64,000 bases of DNA from NCBI RefSeq assembly GCF_002835465.1, contig NZ_PIZM01000007.1, positions 1 to 64,000 of the forward strand. The letters run 5' to 3'. Within the stretch, counting starts at the first letter, position 1. Every line of letters begins with the position of its first letter. This stretch comes from Psychromonas sp. psych-6C06 (GTDB lineage Bacteria; Pseudomonadota; Gammaproteobacteria; Enterobacterales; Psychromonadaceae). The notes under the pieces were generated by a model, which worked only from the letters and a program-made list of their open reading frames with translations, did no database searches and was not told where the DNA came from. Below, piece after piece: positions 15,929 through 24,788 of the stretch. The position numbers were made by a program, and so were the translations under genes.

Positions 15929-16501
15929 ATGATGAAATTTAACGTAAGCGCAACGATGTTATGTGCAATAACATTAACAATCACAGGCTGTAGCAACACT
16001 TCCCAGCCCTCTGCAGAGATGCAAAAGATCACCAATCAGCAAACAGAAATTGAAATGCTTAAAACACAACAACAAGCACTTCAAGATGAATTAAACGCAC
16101 TACAAGCGATGCAAAGTGATGTAGAGCGTTTAGTTGAACGCGAAGCAGAACTGAATAAGCTTATTCAAGAATCAAAAGATCTTGCTAAAGAAAATAAAAT
16201 GAAAGCGATACAAGAGAAACGTAGACTACGTGATGCGCGTCCTTTCTTTATGCTACAAACGGCCTCATTAAATAGCCTTGACGATCTAAAAAATGCATGG
16301 CAATTACAACAGGAAGAGTACCCTGAAATTTTAAATGGCTTACCAGCACGTTACCAACAAGTTGAAATGGCGGGTAGAGAATATTTTCGCTTAAAATCAG
16401 GCGAGTTTGACCATAAAGGGGACGCAGTAATGACCTGTGAAATGTTAATGGACCTAGGCGCAGACTGCATTGTGGTTAATAACAAAGGCATTAAATTCTA
16501 A
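15929..16501 (+). CDS. SPOR-like lipoprotein 2 of the fimbrial locus
   Basis: The 190-residue protein has a lipobox (TITGC, Cys 21) and a predicted coiled coil (about residues 30-100). The latter includes ALQAMQSDVERLVEREAELN, the counterpart of the motif in the genes at 8895 and 15272. A SPOR-like domain follows (about 105-190): FFMLQTASLNSLDDL, YFRLKSGEFDHKGDAVMTC and ADCIVV. It appears paralogous to the lipoprotein just upstream (60-nt gap). AAGGGA precedes tandem ATGs at 15929 and 15932; either may be used. Last gene of the fimbrial locus, followed by a bidirectional terminator. Confidence 0.8.
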   Translation: MMKFNVSATMLCAITLTITGCSNTSQPSAEMQKITNQQTEIEMLKTQQQALQDELNALQAMQSDVERLVEREAELNKLIQESKDLAKENKMKAIQEKRRLRDARPFFMLQTASLNSLDDLKNAWQLQQEEYPEILNGLPARYQQVEMAGREYFRLKSGEFDHKGDAVMTCEMLMDLGADCIVVNNKGIKF

Positions 16502-16546
16502 GTAGCGCCCCGATCTGTGTATTACCTCATTAAATACGCTAACAAT

Positions 16547-16576
16547 TAAAAAGGTGGAATGGTTATTCCACCTTAA
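16547..16576 (-). terminator. Terminator between the fimbrial locus and relA
   Basis: Perfect 10-bp stem AAGGTGGAAT/ATTCCACCTT with GGTT loop (16551-16574). A T-run follows on the minus strand, so it best serves relA, and it may also stop read-through from the lipoprotein gene on the plus strand. Confidence 0.7.
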
Positions 16577-16711
16577 TTCAAGAGAGCGTTCAAAGTTAGA
16601 CCTAGAACAAATCATAGCGATTATGCTTGCTACTTACTTTTGCAATAATAATTAAACAGTAAAGCTCAACATCTTCTGACCACAAAATAATACACCATGG
16701 CCTTGAGCAAG

Positions 16712-18925
16712 CTATAAACGCCTTACCGAAGATACATCTTTTAACTGTTGTAATTTAACCACCAGCTTGGCAATGTCATCACTATTAAATACCTCTAAAT
16801 TCATATCGATGATAGCAGACTGATTTTTAATATTTGACATACTATTCACGCCCAATAAATTTACCTTCTCATTAGAGAGTAAGGTAGTAATATCTTTTAA
16901 CAAACCACTACGATCTAGTGATTCAAGGCGAAGAGTCAGTGAATATCCCGACGAGTGAGACTCTCCCCAGCTCGCTTCAATAATACGCTCAGGATGTGCA
17001 TCACGAAGGTCTGCTAATTGCTCACAGTGTTTACGGTGTACTGAAATCCCTCTACCTTGGGTAATATAACCTTCAATATCTTCTCCCGGAATTGGCTGAC
17101 AGCATCGTGCAACGGAATGCATTAAATTACCAACGCCATCGATAATAATATTATTTCCAGTCTTCTTTGGCGTAAAGCTCTGTTTACGCTTTTCAAGTGC
17201 TTCAAGGGCAGCTAAATCCTGCTGCTCTAAGGTTTGCTGGTGATGATGCGCATCTAAAAAATGGACCAGTTGATTTAATCGTAAATCGCCATTACCAATA
17301 CCTGCAAAAATATCATCATCACAGCTAACATTAAACCGCTCAACTGCAGGTGTAACATCACTGAGTTTCAGTTTTACTTTTGCTAATTCTGTTTCCAGTA
17401 ATTCACGCCCAGCCTGGATATTTTTATCGCGATCCTGTTTTCTAAACCAAGTCGCCACTTTGTTGCGTGCACGAGGCGCGTTAAGATACCCGAGGTTAGG
17501 GTTCAACCAATCACGGCTCGGATTAGGTTCTTTTTGGGTTAGTATCTCAACCTGATCACCAGTTTTAAGCTGATAGGTAAATGGCACAATGTGGTTAGCT
17601 ATTTTAGCACCAATACAGCGGTGTCCAACTTGGCTATGAATGTAATAAGCAAAATCAACAGGTGTTGAACCAGCGGGTAGATCGATCACCTCACCCGTGG
17701 GTGTAAATACATAAACCCTATCATCAAAAACTTGGCTTCGAAGTTCATCAACTAAGTTTTCACTATCAGCAAGGTCTTCTTGCCAAGCGAGTAACTTACG
17801 CAACCAAGCAATCTTCTCTTCATAACTATTTGCTGATTTTCCGGCATTTCCACCCTCTTTATATTTCCAGTGTGCAGCGACCCCAAGCTCTGCATCATCG
17901 TGCATCTGTTGCGTACGAATCTGCACCTCAATCGCTTTTCCCTCTTCGCCTAAAACCACAGTATGAATAGACTGATAACCATTAGGTTTTGGATTTGCGA
18001 TATAGTCATCAAACTCACTTGGAATATGATGCCACATAGTATGAATTGCACCTAAGGCGGCATAACAATCCTGTAATTTCTCAACGACAACACGTACCGC
18101 TCTCACATCGTAGAGTTGTTCAAATTGCAGCTCTTTTTTCTGCATTTTTCGGTAGATACTATAGATATGTTTAGGCCGACCGTAGGCATTACCTTTGATA
18201 TTCATATCAGTCAATGAAGCTTGTACTTTGGTCACAAAGTCATGGATGTAGTTTTCACGATCGATACGTTTTTCAGCCAGTTGTTTGGCTAATTTTTTAT
18301 AGGTATCAGGTTCAAGATAACGAAATGAAAGATCTTCAAGCTCCCACTTTAATTGGCCAATGCCTAAACGGTTTGCTAATGGCGCGTAAATTGAAGATAT
18401 TTCACGTGCAACCAGCACTTTTTTCTCTTCATCAGCGATTTTAACTTGGCGTAGATAACAGATACGTTCAGCGAGTTTAATCACCACAGCGCGAACATCT
18501 TCTACCATTGCTAGGAGCATATGGCGCAGATTATCGACCTGTGAGGCAACAATTTTAGTTGACCCCTTATTCTGTAATGCACGAATTCCTTCCATGTCCA
18601 TTGCGCCTTTAACAAGCTTTGCAATGCGCTTAGGCCACATTTCATCAACCTGTTCTTGGGTGACTATTTTATGGTCTAATAATGGAAAAATAAGCGCGGC
18701 ATTCAAGGTGTCTCGATCCATATCAAGCGTCACCAGAATCTCTACCATTTCAGTACCCAGCTCTAACAATGGAAACTGTTCAGGCTTACTGCAAAGGGTC
18801 ATTATTTTTTCATAGTTTTCTAGTAGGCTAGTTTGATCCTTTTCATTTAACCCTAATGTAGTTACCCATTTACTGGGATCTTTCTGTGCAGTTTGAAAAA
18901 AATGTGTATCGCGAACTGAAACCAT
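16712..18925 (-). CDS. relA: (p)ppGpp synthetase I RelA
   Basis: The 737-residue protein (E. coli RelA 744) makes (p)ppGpp on amino-acid starvation when bound to ribosomes. In order: a degenerate HD-like domain (residues 25-180, lacking the HD pair, as usual for RelA), synthetase domain (about 240-360, with YGRPKHIYSIYRKM and PNGYQSIHTVV), TGS domain (about 405-465, VYVFTPTGEVIDLPAGSTPVDFAY region), zinc-finger-like CCQPIPGEDI and a C-terminal ACT domain. Start ATG 18925 with GGAG 6 nt upstream. With rlmD and barA it keeps the E. coli order. Confidence 0.97.
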   Translation of the reverse strand: MVSVRDTHFFQTAQKDPSKWVTTLGLNEKDQTSLLENYEKIMTLCSKPEQFPLLELGTEMVEILVTLDMDRDTLNAALIFPLLDHKIVTQEQVDEMWPKRIAKLVKGAMDMEGIRALQNKGSTKIVASQVDNLRHMLLAMVEDVRAVVIKLAERICYLRQVKIADEEKKVLVAREISSIYAPLANRLGIGQLKWELEDLSFRYLEPDTYKKLAKQLAEKRIDRENYIHDFVTKVQASLTDMNIKGNAYGRPKHIYSIYRKMQKKELQFEQLYDVRAVRVVVEKLQDCYAALGAIHTMWHHIPSEFDDYIANPKPNGYQSIHTVVLGEEGKAIEVQIRTQQMHDDAELGVAAHWKYKEGGNAGKSANSYEEKIAWLRKLLAWQEDLADSENLVDELRSQVFDDRVYVFTPTGEVIDLPAGSTPVDFAYYIHSQVGHRCIGAKIANHIVPFTYQLKTGDQVEILTQKEPNPSRDWLNPNLGYLNAPRARNKVATWFRKQDRDKNIQAGRELLETELAKVKLKLSDVTPAVERFNVSCDDDIFAGIGNGDLRLNQLVHFLDAHHHQQTLEQQDLAALEALEKRKQSFTPKKTGNNIIIDGVGNLMHSVARCCQPIPGEDIEGYITQGRGISVHRKHCEQLADLRDAHPERIIEASWGESHSSGYSLTLRLESLDRSGLLKDITTLLSNEKVNLLGVNSMSNIKNQSAIIDMNLEVFNSDDIAKLVVKLQQLKDVSSVRRL

Positions 18926-18949
18926 GAAAACTCCAAATTTAATACTTGC

Positions 18950-19140
18950 CTAGGGTCTGTTGATCTTTACAACAATTTATTGGCTGCTCCCACATCAATA
19001 CTCGAAAAAGCCAGTAAAAGTAGTCACCAAAGGCAATCCTACGGTAGACGAAATTCGCTTAGAATGACTAAGCGACAGTCCACCAGCCTTTTCAAGGCAC
19101 GTTGTGTTGAACAAAAAACGGCTAAGTCAACAGGTGCTAG
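18950..19140. mobile_element. MITE-like inverted-repeat element, copy B (diverged)
   Basis: It starts CTAGGGTCTGTTGATCTTT like the element at 4728 and continues ACAACAATTTATTGGCTG, matching CAACAATTTGTTGGCTA there. The right end reads ACGGCTAAGTCAACAG, close to the inverted left end, and is followed by CTAG. The middle differs from copy A. It fills the relA-rlmD gap and ends 7 nt beyond the rlmD stop. It codes for nothing plausible. Confidence 0.5.
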
Positions 19141-19146
19141 TAGAAA

Positions 19147-20481
19147 CTATTTAATAAACAGCGCCATCGACTCTACATGCCCAGTTTGTGGAAACATATC
19201 TAATACACCTAATTTAGCCAATTTATAGCCTTTTTCCAACAGTTGTTGGCTATCACGAGCCAGAGTGACCGGATCACACGAGACATAAACAATGTGTGAT
19301 GGCTTGAGCGAGATAATAAAGGGAATCGACTCAAGCGCTCCTGCTCGTGCAGGATCCAATAAGACTTTATTAAAGTCATTCTCTGCCCATGATTGTTGGC
19401 TAAGTTGCGCTGCGCTTAAATCAGCTTGATAAAACTGAGTATTATTTAAGGCGTTACACTGCGCATTTTGCGTGGCACGGTCGACCATTGTTTGAATTCC
19501 TTCAACACCAACCACCGATTCAACTTTAGTCGCGATAGGTAAAGTAAAGTTCCCTAATCCACAAAATAGATCCAATACTTTATCTTGCGCGTTTAAATTT
19601 AACCACGACAATGCTTGTTTAACCATTTTTTGATTAACTATTTCATTAACTTGTAAGAAATCAGTAGCACAAAATTTGAACTGGCACTGCCAGTCATCTA
19701 AGGAGTAACTTAAGCGCTCTTCACCGTACAATAAAACCGGCTTTTTATGATTAGGAAGGCTAAAGAAGTTCACCTGATGCTGTTCACAAAATCTATTAAT
19801 GAGTGATAAATCAGCGTTGGATAAAACCTTAAGGTGACGCAGTAATACTACCGCACCTTGATCAGACCAGATAAGCTCAACATGCCCCAAATCCGCTTTA
19901 CTACTAAAACCATTCAGTAATGTTTTCAGAGGCATAATCAAGGCTTCTAAAGGTGCCTTTAATACCGGGCAGACTTGCTGTTCGATTAGATCATTACTCT
20001 GTGAGCGCCGAAATCCCATCTGCACCTTTTTACTTTTTTTATTATATTGCAGGCCAAAACGCGCGCTACGACGATATCCCCATGGTGAAGCGGTGATGGC
20101 ATCTTCAAGAGCAATCTCTGATTGCTTTGCAAAACGGCTGAACAAATCAATTAATCCAGTTTCTTTAATCACAATTTGCTGTTGTGCAGAAGTATGTTGC
20201 AAATGGCATCCACCACACTCCTCATAATGCTGGCAGAGTGGTGCAATTCGATGTTCACTAGCTTCATTAATATTAATGATTGTCCCTTTAGTGAATCGTT
20301 TTTTACTTTCAGTTATCTGTACATCAACATTTTCACCGGATAAGCCTCCATCAATAAATAAAGGCTTTTTTTGAAAAAATGCGATACCTCGTCCTTGATG
20401 ATCAAGCTTTTCGACTAATACATTTTTCAAAATACGATTTTTTATACTATTTTTGGGTGATGCTTTAAAGAACTGAGCCAT
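19147..20481 (-). CDS. rlmD: 23S rRNA (uracil-1939-C5)-methyltransferase RlmD
   Basis: The 444-residue protein methylates U1939 of 23S rRNA using SAM. N-terminal TRAM domain (about residues 15-75, DHQGRGIAFF). The [4Fe-4S] ligands are in CQHYEECGGCHLQ (about 83-95) plus Cys in QQVCPVL. The methyltransferase domain has VLDLFCGLGNFTLP and LLDPARAG, and the catalytic cysteine is in VSCDPVTLARD. Gene order relA-rlmD-barA is as in E. coli. The start at 20481 lacks a strong Shine-Dalgarno site. Confidence 0.96.
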   Translation of the reverse strand: MAQFFKASPKNSIKNRILKNVLVEKLDHQGRGIAFFQKKPLFIDGGLSGENVDVQITESKKRFTKGTIININEASEHRIAPLCQHYEECGGCHLQHTSAQQQIVIKETGLIDLFSRFAKQSEIALEDAITASPWGYRRSARFGLQYNKKSKKVQMGFRRSQSNDLIEQQVCPVLKAPLEALIMPLKTLLNGFSSKADLGHVELIWSDQGAVVLLRHLKVLSNADLSLINRFCEQHQVNFFSLPNHKKPVLLYGEERLSYSLDDWQCQFKFCATDFLQVNEIVNQKMVKQALSWLNLNAQDKVLDLFCGLGNFTLPIATKVESVVGVEGIQTMVDRATQNAQCNALNNTQFYQADLSAAQLSQQSWAENDFNKVLLDPARAGALESIPFIISLKPSHIVYVSCDPVTLARDSQQLLEKGYKLAKLGVLDMFPQTGHVESMALFIK

Positions 20482-20716
20482 AAGTAATTCACAGGTAAGG
20501 GAAGCTATGCCATCATAGCCTTATAGACACTCATGATACTTCAAAATAACAACTCATCAAGGCTAATTATAGCAATGCGATGGGGATGAAATTATTCATT
20601 CCGATACTGTTTGTATAACAAAACAAACCACATGATGATTTGGCATTAAAATGAGCGGTCGAATAAAACAGGATCATTGCATTCATTTCATCGACTAAAA
20701 GATTAGATAAATACCT

Positions 20717-23491
20717 ATGACAAAATATGGACTGCGCGCTCAAGTCATCACTTATACCATCTTACCTACCATACTAATTGGCGGGTTATTAGCGACCTAT
20801 TTCACCATTAATCGTTATATGCAGGGGAATGATTTTCTTATTAACCGCGCGATTAATATTACCGAGCCTCTCGCGATTGCTAGCGAATATGGTATCCAAG
20901 ATGAAACACGTACCATTTTAAGACGTATCATCGGCGCAACGCACCGAAAAAACAGTGCAATGATCAAAAGTATTGCTATTTTCGATGCCGAAAATAAACT
21001 CTTTGTGACCAGTAACTATCACCGCAATTTTCAACTATTAAAAATTGAGCAGGGGCAAAGTATTCCCGAAATAACTCAGGTGATTCACCATCTAGATAGT
21101 ACAGTAATTCAAACCCCCATTATTGATGAATCCAATTTCTTAGAATATCAACTGACCTTTGATCAACCCCGTAAAGTAATCGGTTATGTTTCTTTAGAGA
21201 TTAATCGCTCACAGGTAGATCTTCTCTTTTTCCGCGATGCTGCGTTATCATTGATCGTAGTATTAATGGGTATTATCGGCAGTCTCTTTTTTGCCTTTAG
21301 ACAAGCCAAACGCATTACCGGTCCAATTACAGAGATGGCCTCTGTGGTTGAAAAAATTAGTCTTGGACGCCTTAATGCGCGTGTAGAAGGAAGTTATAGC
21401 GGGGAGATCGAATCCTTAAAAGATGGTATTAACCAGATGGGCTTTGCCATGTCAAAGCACCATGAAGAGATGCAAGATAATATTGACCAAGCAACCAGTG
21501 AATTGCGTGAAACCCTCGACTTGATGGAAGTGCAAAACATCGAGCTAGATATCACAAGAAAAGATGCGCAACAGGCGGCTTCGGTTAAATCAGAGTTCCT
21601 TGCTAACATGAGTCATGAGTTACGTACCCCACTCAATGGTGTTATCGGCTTTGCAAGACAACTTTTGAAAACTCAAATGACCACAAATCAAGTCGATTAC
21701 CTGCAAACTATCGAGCGCTCTGCCGGTAATCTATTAAATATCATCAACGATATACTCGACTTCTCTAAATTAGAAGCGGGTAAATTAACCCTAGAGCATA
21801 TCCCTTTTGATCTGCGTGAATGTATTGATGAAACCATGCATCTGCTCGCCCCAAGTGCACACGAGAAGAAACTTGAACTGAGTATGATGGTAGACTCCGA
21901 AGTCCCCTCTGATGTTCTGGGGGATGCAATGAGGCTACAACAAATTCTCACTAATCTGATTGGTAACGCGATTAAGTTTACCCAAGAAGGAAATATTGAG
22001 GTACAGATTCAACGTATCAGGCAAGAGGACGATGTTGATAATAATGTGACTCTGAAAATTATGATCTCCGACACCGGTATCGGTATTTCAGAAAAACAGC
22101 AACAACAACTATTTAAAGCATTTGGTCAAGCAGACTCAAGCGTAACACGCCAATATGGCGGTACAGGCTTAGGCTTAGTTATCACTCAAAAACTAGTTAC
22201 TGAAATGCAGGGTAGTATAGATCTCGTTTCAGCACCTAACCAAGGCTCTACATTCTGGTTTACCATCACTATTGAAAAAAATAGCCACAGCCCATTAGAG
22301 CAATTGCCACTTGATCAACTGCAAAAGCAATCTATTTTAGTTTATGAAACTAATGAGTTTGCAGCCCGTGCTTGTTCGCAATTACTAAACCAGTGGCGAA
22401 CCACACTTACCCTAGCGGAAACAGAGTTACAACTACAGCGAAGTCTAGACAAACAATACAGTAGTATTGTCATTGGCTATAGCCATTGCGATAACCTACA
22501 GCCCTTACTTAGTCATATCGAAAAAGCAAAATCGTTCACTAAAAACATTGTCGTTTTGATAAACTCCAGTGATCCAAGTATTTTTGAGATGATTCAAAAA
22601 ATGGGGGTTAATCACTGCTTAAGCAAACCGATCAACCATAAGCATTTAGCCAATGTACTCGTCCCTGAAAATGAAAGTAGTCCAGAATTAATTGCACCAC
22701 AAAATATACCGGCTTTAGTGCGAAAAGATATCAATGTCATGGCGGTCGATGATAATCCAGCCAATTTAAAGCTTATTCAAGCAATGCTTAATGATAGAGT
22801 TAATCATGTTACTACCTGCGTCAATGGCCAGCTAGCTGTAGATCAATCACAACTGCAAAAGTTTGATCTTATTTTCATGGATATTCAAATGCCAATACTT
22901 GATGGCATCAGTGCTTGCCTGAAAATTAAAGACGGCAACACCAATAATGAAACTCCAATTATTGCCGTAACAGCGCATGTTTTACCAGGAGAAAAAGAGC
23001 AGTTCCTGCAACAAGGAATGGATGATTGTTTAGCAAAACCGATAGATGAACACGCATTACAACAGATCATCAACAAATGGACACCTGACGCAAAATTACT
23101 TGAAAGCGTGGCACAAAATAGTCCTGATTCTCTGCCACCAACAAGCAATCACAATGTATCATTTGACTGGCAGTTAGCACTCAAACAATCTGCCGGCAAA
23201 GAAGACCTCGCGAAAGAGATGCTCACTATGTTGCTCGCAGACTTTCCAGAAATTGCAGAGTGCGCTAATAAAGCCATAAATAATGAGATTGATAACGTTC
23301 ACCTTACCCAAGTAATCCATAAATTTCATGGTGGTTGTAGTTACAGTGGCGTACCTAAACTAAAGAAAATTGCAGCCGTGATTGAACAGGAGCTAAAACA
23401 GGGAATTAGCCCTGACTTATTAGAGCCAGAGCTATTGGAATTATTAGATGAATTAGAAAACGTTCAACGAGCGGCTTCAGAGTATCTTTAA
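20717..23491 (+). CDS. barA: Hybrid sensor histidine kinase BarA (VarS/GacS class)
   Basis: The 924-residue protein (E. coli BarA 918) has two TM helices (about 10-30 and 170-195) around a periplasmic sensor, HAMP, HisKA with the phospho-His in NMSHELRTPLNG, an ATPase domain (NLIGNAIKFTQEG, DTGIGIS, GGTGLGL), a degenerate receiver-like segment (about 535-640), a true receiver with MAVDDNPANLKL and FMDIQMPILDG, and an HPt domain with HKFHGGCSYSG. It should phosphorylate a UvrY/VarA regulator and control CsrB-type small RNAs, linking to motility, biofilm and carbon storage. Divergent from rlmD. Confidence 0.95.
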   Translation: MTKYGLRAQVITYTILPTILIGGLLATYFTINRYMQGNDFLINRAINITEPLAIASEYGIQDETRTILRRIIGATHRKNSAMIKSIAIFDAENKLFVTSNYHRNFQLLKIEQGQSIPEITQVIHHLDSTVIQTPIIDESNFLEYQLTFDQPRKVIGYVSLEINRSQVDLLFFRDAALSLIVVLMGIIGSLFFAFRQAKRITGPITEMASVVEKISLGRLNARVEGSYSGEIESLKDGINQMGFAMSKHHEEMQDNIDQATSELRETLDLMEVQNIELDITRKDAQQAASVKSEFLANMSHELRTPLNGVIGFARQLLKTQMTTNQVDYLQTIERSAGNLLNIINDILDFSKLEAGKLTLEHIPFDLRECIDETMHLLAPSAHEKKLELSMMVDSEVPSDVLGDAMRLQQILTNLIGNAIKFTQEGNIEVQIQRIRQEDDVDNNVTLKIMISDTGIGISEKQQQQLFKAFGQADSSVTRQYGGTGLGLVITQKLVTEMQGSIDLVSAPNQGSTFWFTITIEKNSHSPLEQLPLDQLQKQSILVYETNEFAARACSQLLNQWRTTLTLAETELQLQRSLDKQYSSIVIGYSHCDNLQPLLSHIEKAKSFTKNIVVLINSSDPSIFEMIQKMGVNHCLSKPINHKHLANVLVPENESSPELIAPQNIPALVRKDINVMAVDDNPANLKLIQAMLNDRVNHVTTCVNGQLAVDQSQLQKFDLIFMDIQMPILDGISACLKIKDGNTNNETPIIAVTAHVLPGEKEQFLQQGMDDCLAKPIDEHALQQIINKWTPDAKLLESVAQNSPDSLPPTSNHNVSFDWQLALKQSAGKEDLAKEMLTMLLADFPEIAECANKAINNEIDNVHLTQVIHKFHGGCSYSGVPKLKKIAAVIEQELKQGISPDLLEPELLELLDELENVQRAASEYL

Positions 23492-23509
23492 AGTAGCCGC
23501 TGAATAAAA

Positions 23510-24586
23510 CTATTCCGCATCTTTGGATATATGTAGTTGCCTTGTCGGGAAAGCAAATTGAGCATTGTTGTGGTCAACAATTTTAGCCACTTTAAGTAGC
23601 ACATCCTGTTTAATGGAGTGAAACTCTACCCAATTTGTGGTTTTAGTGAAGGTATAAATAAAGAAATCTAAGGACGAATTATTAAACAGGTCAAAGTTCA
23701 CGATAAGCGTTTGGCTTGTATCAATTTCAGGGTGATTTAGTAACATCTCGCGTACTTCCTGAATAATGGTTTCAACTTGATTAATATCGCCATAACGTAA
23801 ACCAAAGTTTTCCTTGATACGACGGTTACTCATGCGAGAGGGGTTTTCAACCACAATTTGTGTGAATAAGCTATTCGGTACATACAAAGGGCGCTTATCA
23901 AAAGTACGAATACGTGTCACTCGCCAACCAATATTCTCGACAGTGCCTTCTATAGACTTATCAGGACTGCGGATCCAGTCTCCCACTTTAAAAGGTTTAT
24001 CCATATAGACCATAATCGCACCAAACAAATTCGACAATAGATCTTTCGAAGCCATTCCGACAACTAATCCGCCCATACCACCAAAAGCAAGTACACCTGA
24101 AACGCTAACACCAAGCGTTTGCAAAACAGAGAGTAAAATAATGACCGAGATAGATAACTTAGCTAATTTCGCAACTGCAGTCACCGTCGTGGTATCGGTA
24201 TTATCATCAGCGACATAAATCATTTCAGCTTGAGTAATAAAACGCCAAAATCCCCAACCAAGTAAGATTAAAATAGATATTTTTTGTACTAATGGCAGGT
24301 AATGCGAAATAAACAGCTGTTCACTTTCAGCGACAATGCGTAAGGCCATTGACCCACCCATTAGCACAATTAACCAATTAGTCGGTCGCGAAATAGCAAA
24401 CCATACAATATCATCCCAGTGATTAGTCGTATTGACGATCATGCGTTCTATTTTGCTGGTCACAACACGCCAAACTAGTTGCACTAATAACGTAATTAGT
24501 AACACCAACGCAAAATTGGCAACCCAACTGCCAATATCCAGTGCCATTAAAAGTTTACTAAGATATAACTCAAACTGTTCAATCAT
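23510..24586 (-). CDS. MscS-family small mechanosensitive channel (YnaI-like)
   Basis: The 358-residue protein has four to five TM helices (about residues 15-240). The pore-lining TM3 and gate region reads VLAFGGMGGLVVGMASKDLLSNLFGAIMVYMDKPFKVGDWI, here in two parts: glycine/alanine-rich helix, then the start of the MscS beta domain. The C-terminal vestibule domain follows. Extra helices ahead of the pore and overall size fit the YnaI subgroup rather than the 286-residue MscS. It releases osmolytes on hypo-osmotic shock. It converges on barA with an 18-nt gap. Confidence 0.88.
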   Translation of the reverse strand: MIEQFELYLSKLLMALDIGSWVANFALVLLITLLVQLVWRVVTSKIERMIVNTTNHWDDIVWFAISRPTNWLIVLMGGSMALRIVAESEQLFISHYLPLVQKISILILLGWGFWRFITQAEMIYVADDNTDTTTVTAVAKLAKLSISVIILLSVLQTLGVSVSGVLAFGGMGGLVVGMASKDLLSNLFGAIMVYMDKPFKVGDWIRSPDKSIEGTVENIGWRVTRIRTFDKRPLYVPNSLFTQIVVENPSRMSNRRIKENFGLRYGDINQVETIIQEVREMLLNHPEIDTSQTLIVNFDLFNNSSLDFFIYTFTKTTNWVEFHSIKQDVLLKVAKIVDHNNAQFAFPTRQLHISKDAE

Positions 24587-24788
24587 CTTTCACCTAAAAT
24601 ATATAAAATTATTAACAACATCTATGGTACTGCTTATACACTAAGCAAACAAATTAAACTAAAAAGCAATAAGATAGCAAAAATCAGAATTGCGACCTCG
24701 ATAGCTTGTATAACTTATAAGAAAACAATTATAATTGCACAAATAACAAACAACTTGTTATTACACAACGCTTACAAGGAATGTAGCT

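Noticed and set aside
22321-22660. Second complete receiver domain in BarA
   Set aside because: The region has a receiver-like layout but lacks the phospho-accepting Asp pattern. This is normal in the BarA family and is not a sign of decay.
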